Of a stretch of 6,299 nt of DNA, positions 6,265 to 6,299 are shown in pieces. The first letter of the stretch is position 1. Each line of letters opens with the position of its first letter. The notes under the pieces are model-generated. The model did not search any database. It saw nothing but the letters and a program-made list of their open reading frames with translations, and was not told the DNA's origin. The stretch comes from Muribaculaceae bacterium (GTDB taxonomy: Bacteria; Bacteroidota; Bacteroidia; Bacteroidales; Muribaculaceae), in assembly GCA_022511505.1 (NCBI GenBank), contig JAFLTK010000178.1, positions 1-6,299 on the forward strand, read 5' to 3'. The translations under genes were made by a program, and so were the position numbers.

Positions 6265-6295
6265 CAAAGATAGAACTAAAATTACTGATAATCAA
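6265..6295 (-). promoter_or_regulatory. Bacteroidetes-type promoter for the HxlR regulator
   Basis: On the minus strand, TTG at 6295-6293 (the -33 element) and TATCTTTG at 6272-6265 (the -7 element, consensus TAnnTTTG) are separated by 20 bp, within the usual 19-21. Only five bases lie between the -7 element and the ATG at 6259. Transcription should therefore start at or within about two bases of the start codon, giving a leaderless or nearly leaderless mRNA. Confidence 0.7.
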
Positions 6296-6298
6296 GTA
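6283..6298. promoter_or_regulatory. Possible operator: inverted repeat TACT-N8-AGTA over the hxlR -33 element
   Basis: TACT (6283-6286) and AGTA (6295-6298) are inverted copies separated by eight bases and overlap the -33 TTG. The inner bases include a second small symmetric element, TGAT-A-ATCA (6286-6294). From memory, the DUF24 regulator YodB of Bacillus recognises a TACT-N7-AGTA box, so this resembles an autoregulatory site with one extra base of spacing. The motif is short and A/T-rich and lies at the very edge of the window, so chance is possible. Confidence 0.35.
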
Positions 6299-6299
6299 G

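Overview
The window reads as ordinary chromosome of a Bacteroidales bacterium. The evidence is the Bacteroidetes-type promoter elements (TAnnTTTG at -7, with a TTG at -33 in the best case), start sites without clear Shine-Dalgarno sequences, an archaeal/eukaryotic-like prolyl-tRNA synthetase, and a chromate-transport protein split into two single-domain genes. A gut lineage such as Muribaculaceae is plausible but not demonstrable from this sequence. Most genes are moderately GC-rich with many G/C-ending codons. The exception is the truncated gene at the left edge, which is visibly richer in A/T.

Layout, left to right. (1) Positions 1-426, plus strand: the 3' part of a zeta-toxin-like P-loop ATPase/kinase gene whose start lies outside the window. 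(2) Positions 484-1848, plus strand: a YihY/BrkB-family inner-membrane protein with a cytoplasmic C-terminal domain resembling a winged helix. (3) Positions 5781 down to 1829, minus strand: a tightly packed run in the order proS, chromate transporter subunit 1, chromate transporter subunit 2, folC. The junctions are 1 bp (or a 17 bp overlap, depending on the start), a 4 bp ATGA overlap, and 14 bp, so a single operon with translational coupling is the simplest reading. The folC end overlaps the yihY end by 20 bp in a tail-to-tail arrangement. (4) Positions 6259 down to 5894, minus strand: an HxlR (DUF24) family transcriptional regulator with its own promoter at the right edge.

The proS operon joins two housekeeping functions, prolyl-tRNA charging and folate polyglutamylation, to an inorganic-anion transporter pair, with no obvious metabolic link. 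HxlR lies upstream of proS on the same strand, 112 bp away. It could be read into proS, but a separate -7 element precedes proS.

I see no RNA genes, insertion sequences, CRISPR arrays, attachment sites or replication origins. No gap between genes exceeds 112 bp. I do not see a convincing undescribed system. The points most worth a second look are the near-leaderless hxlR promoter with a possible operator, the apparent loss of the zinc site in ProRS, the palindrome formed by the two convergent stop codons, and the compositionally distinct kinase remnant at the left edge.
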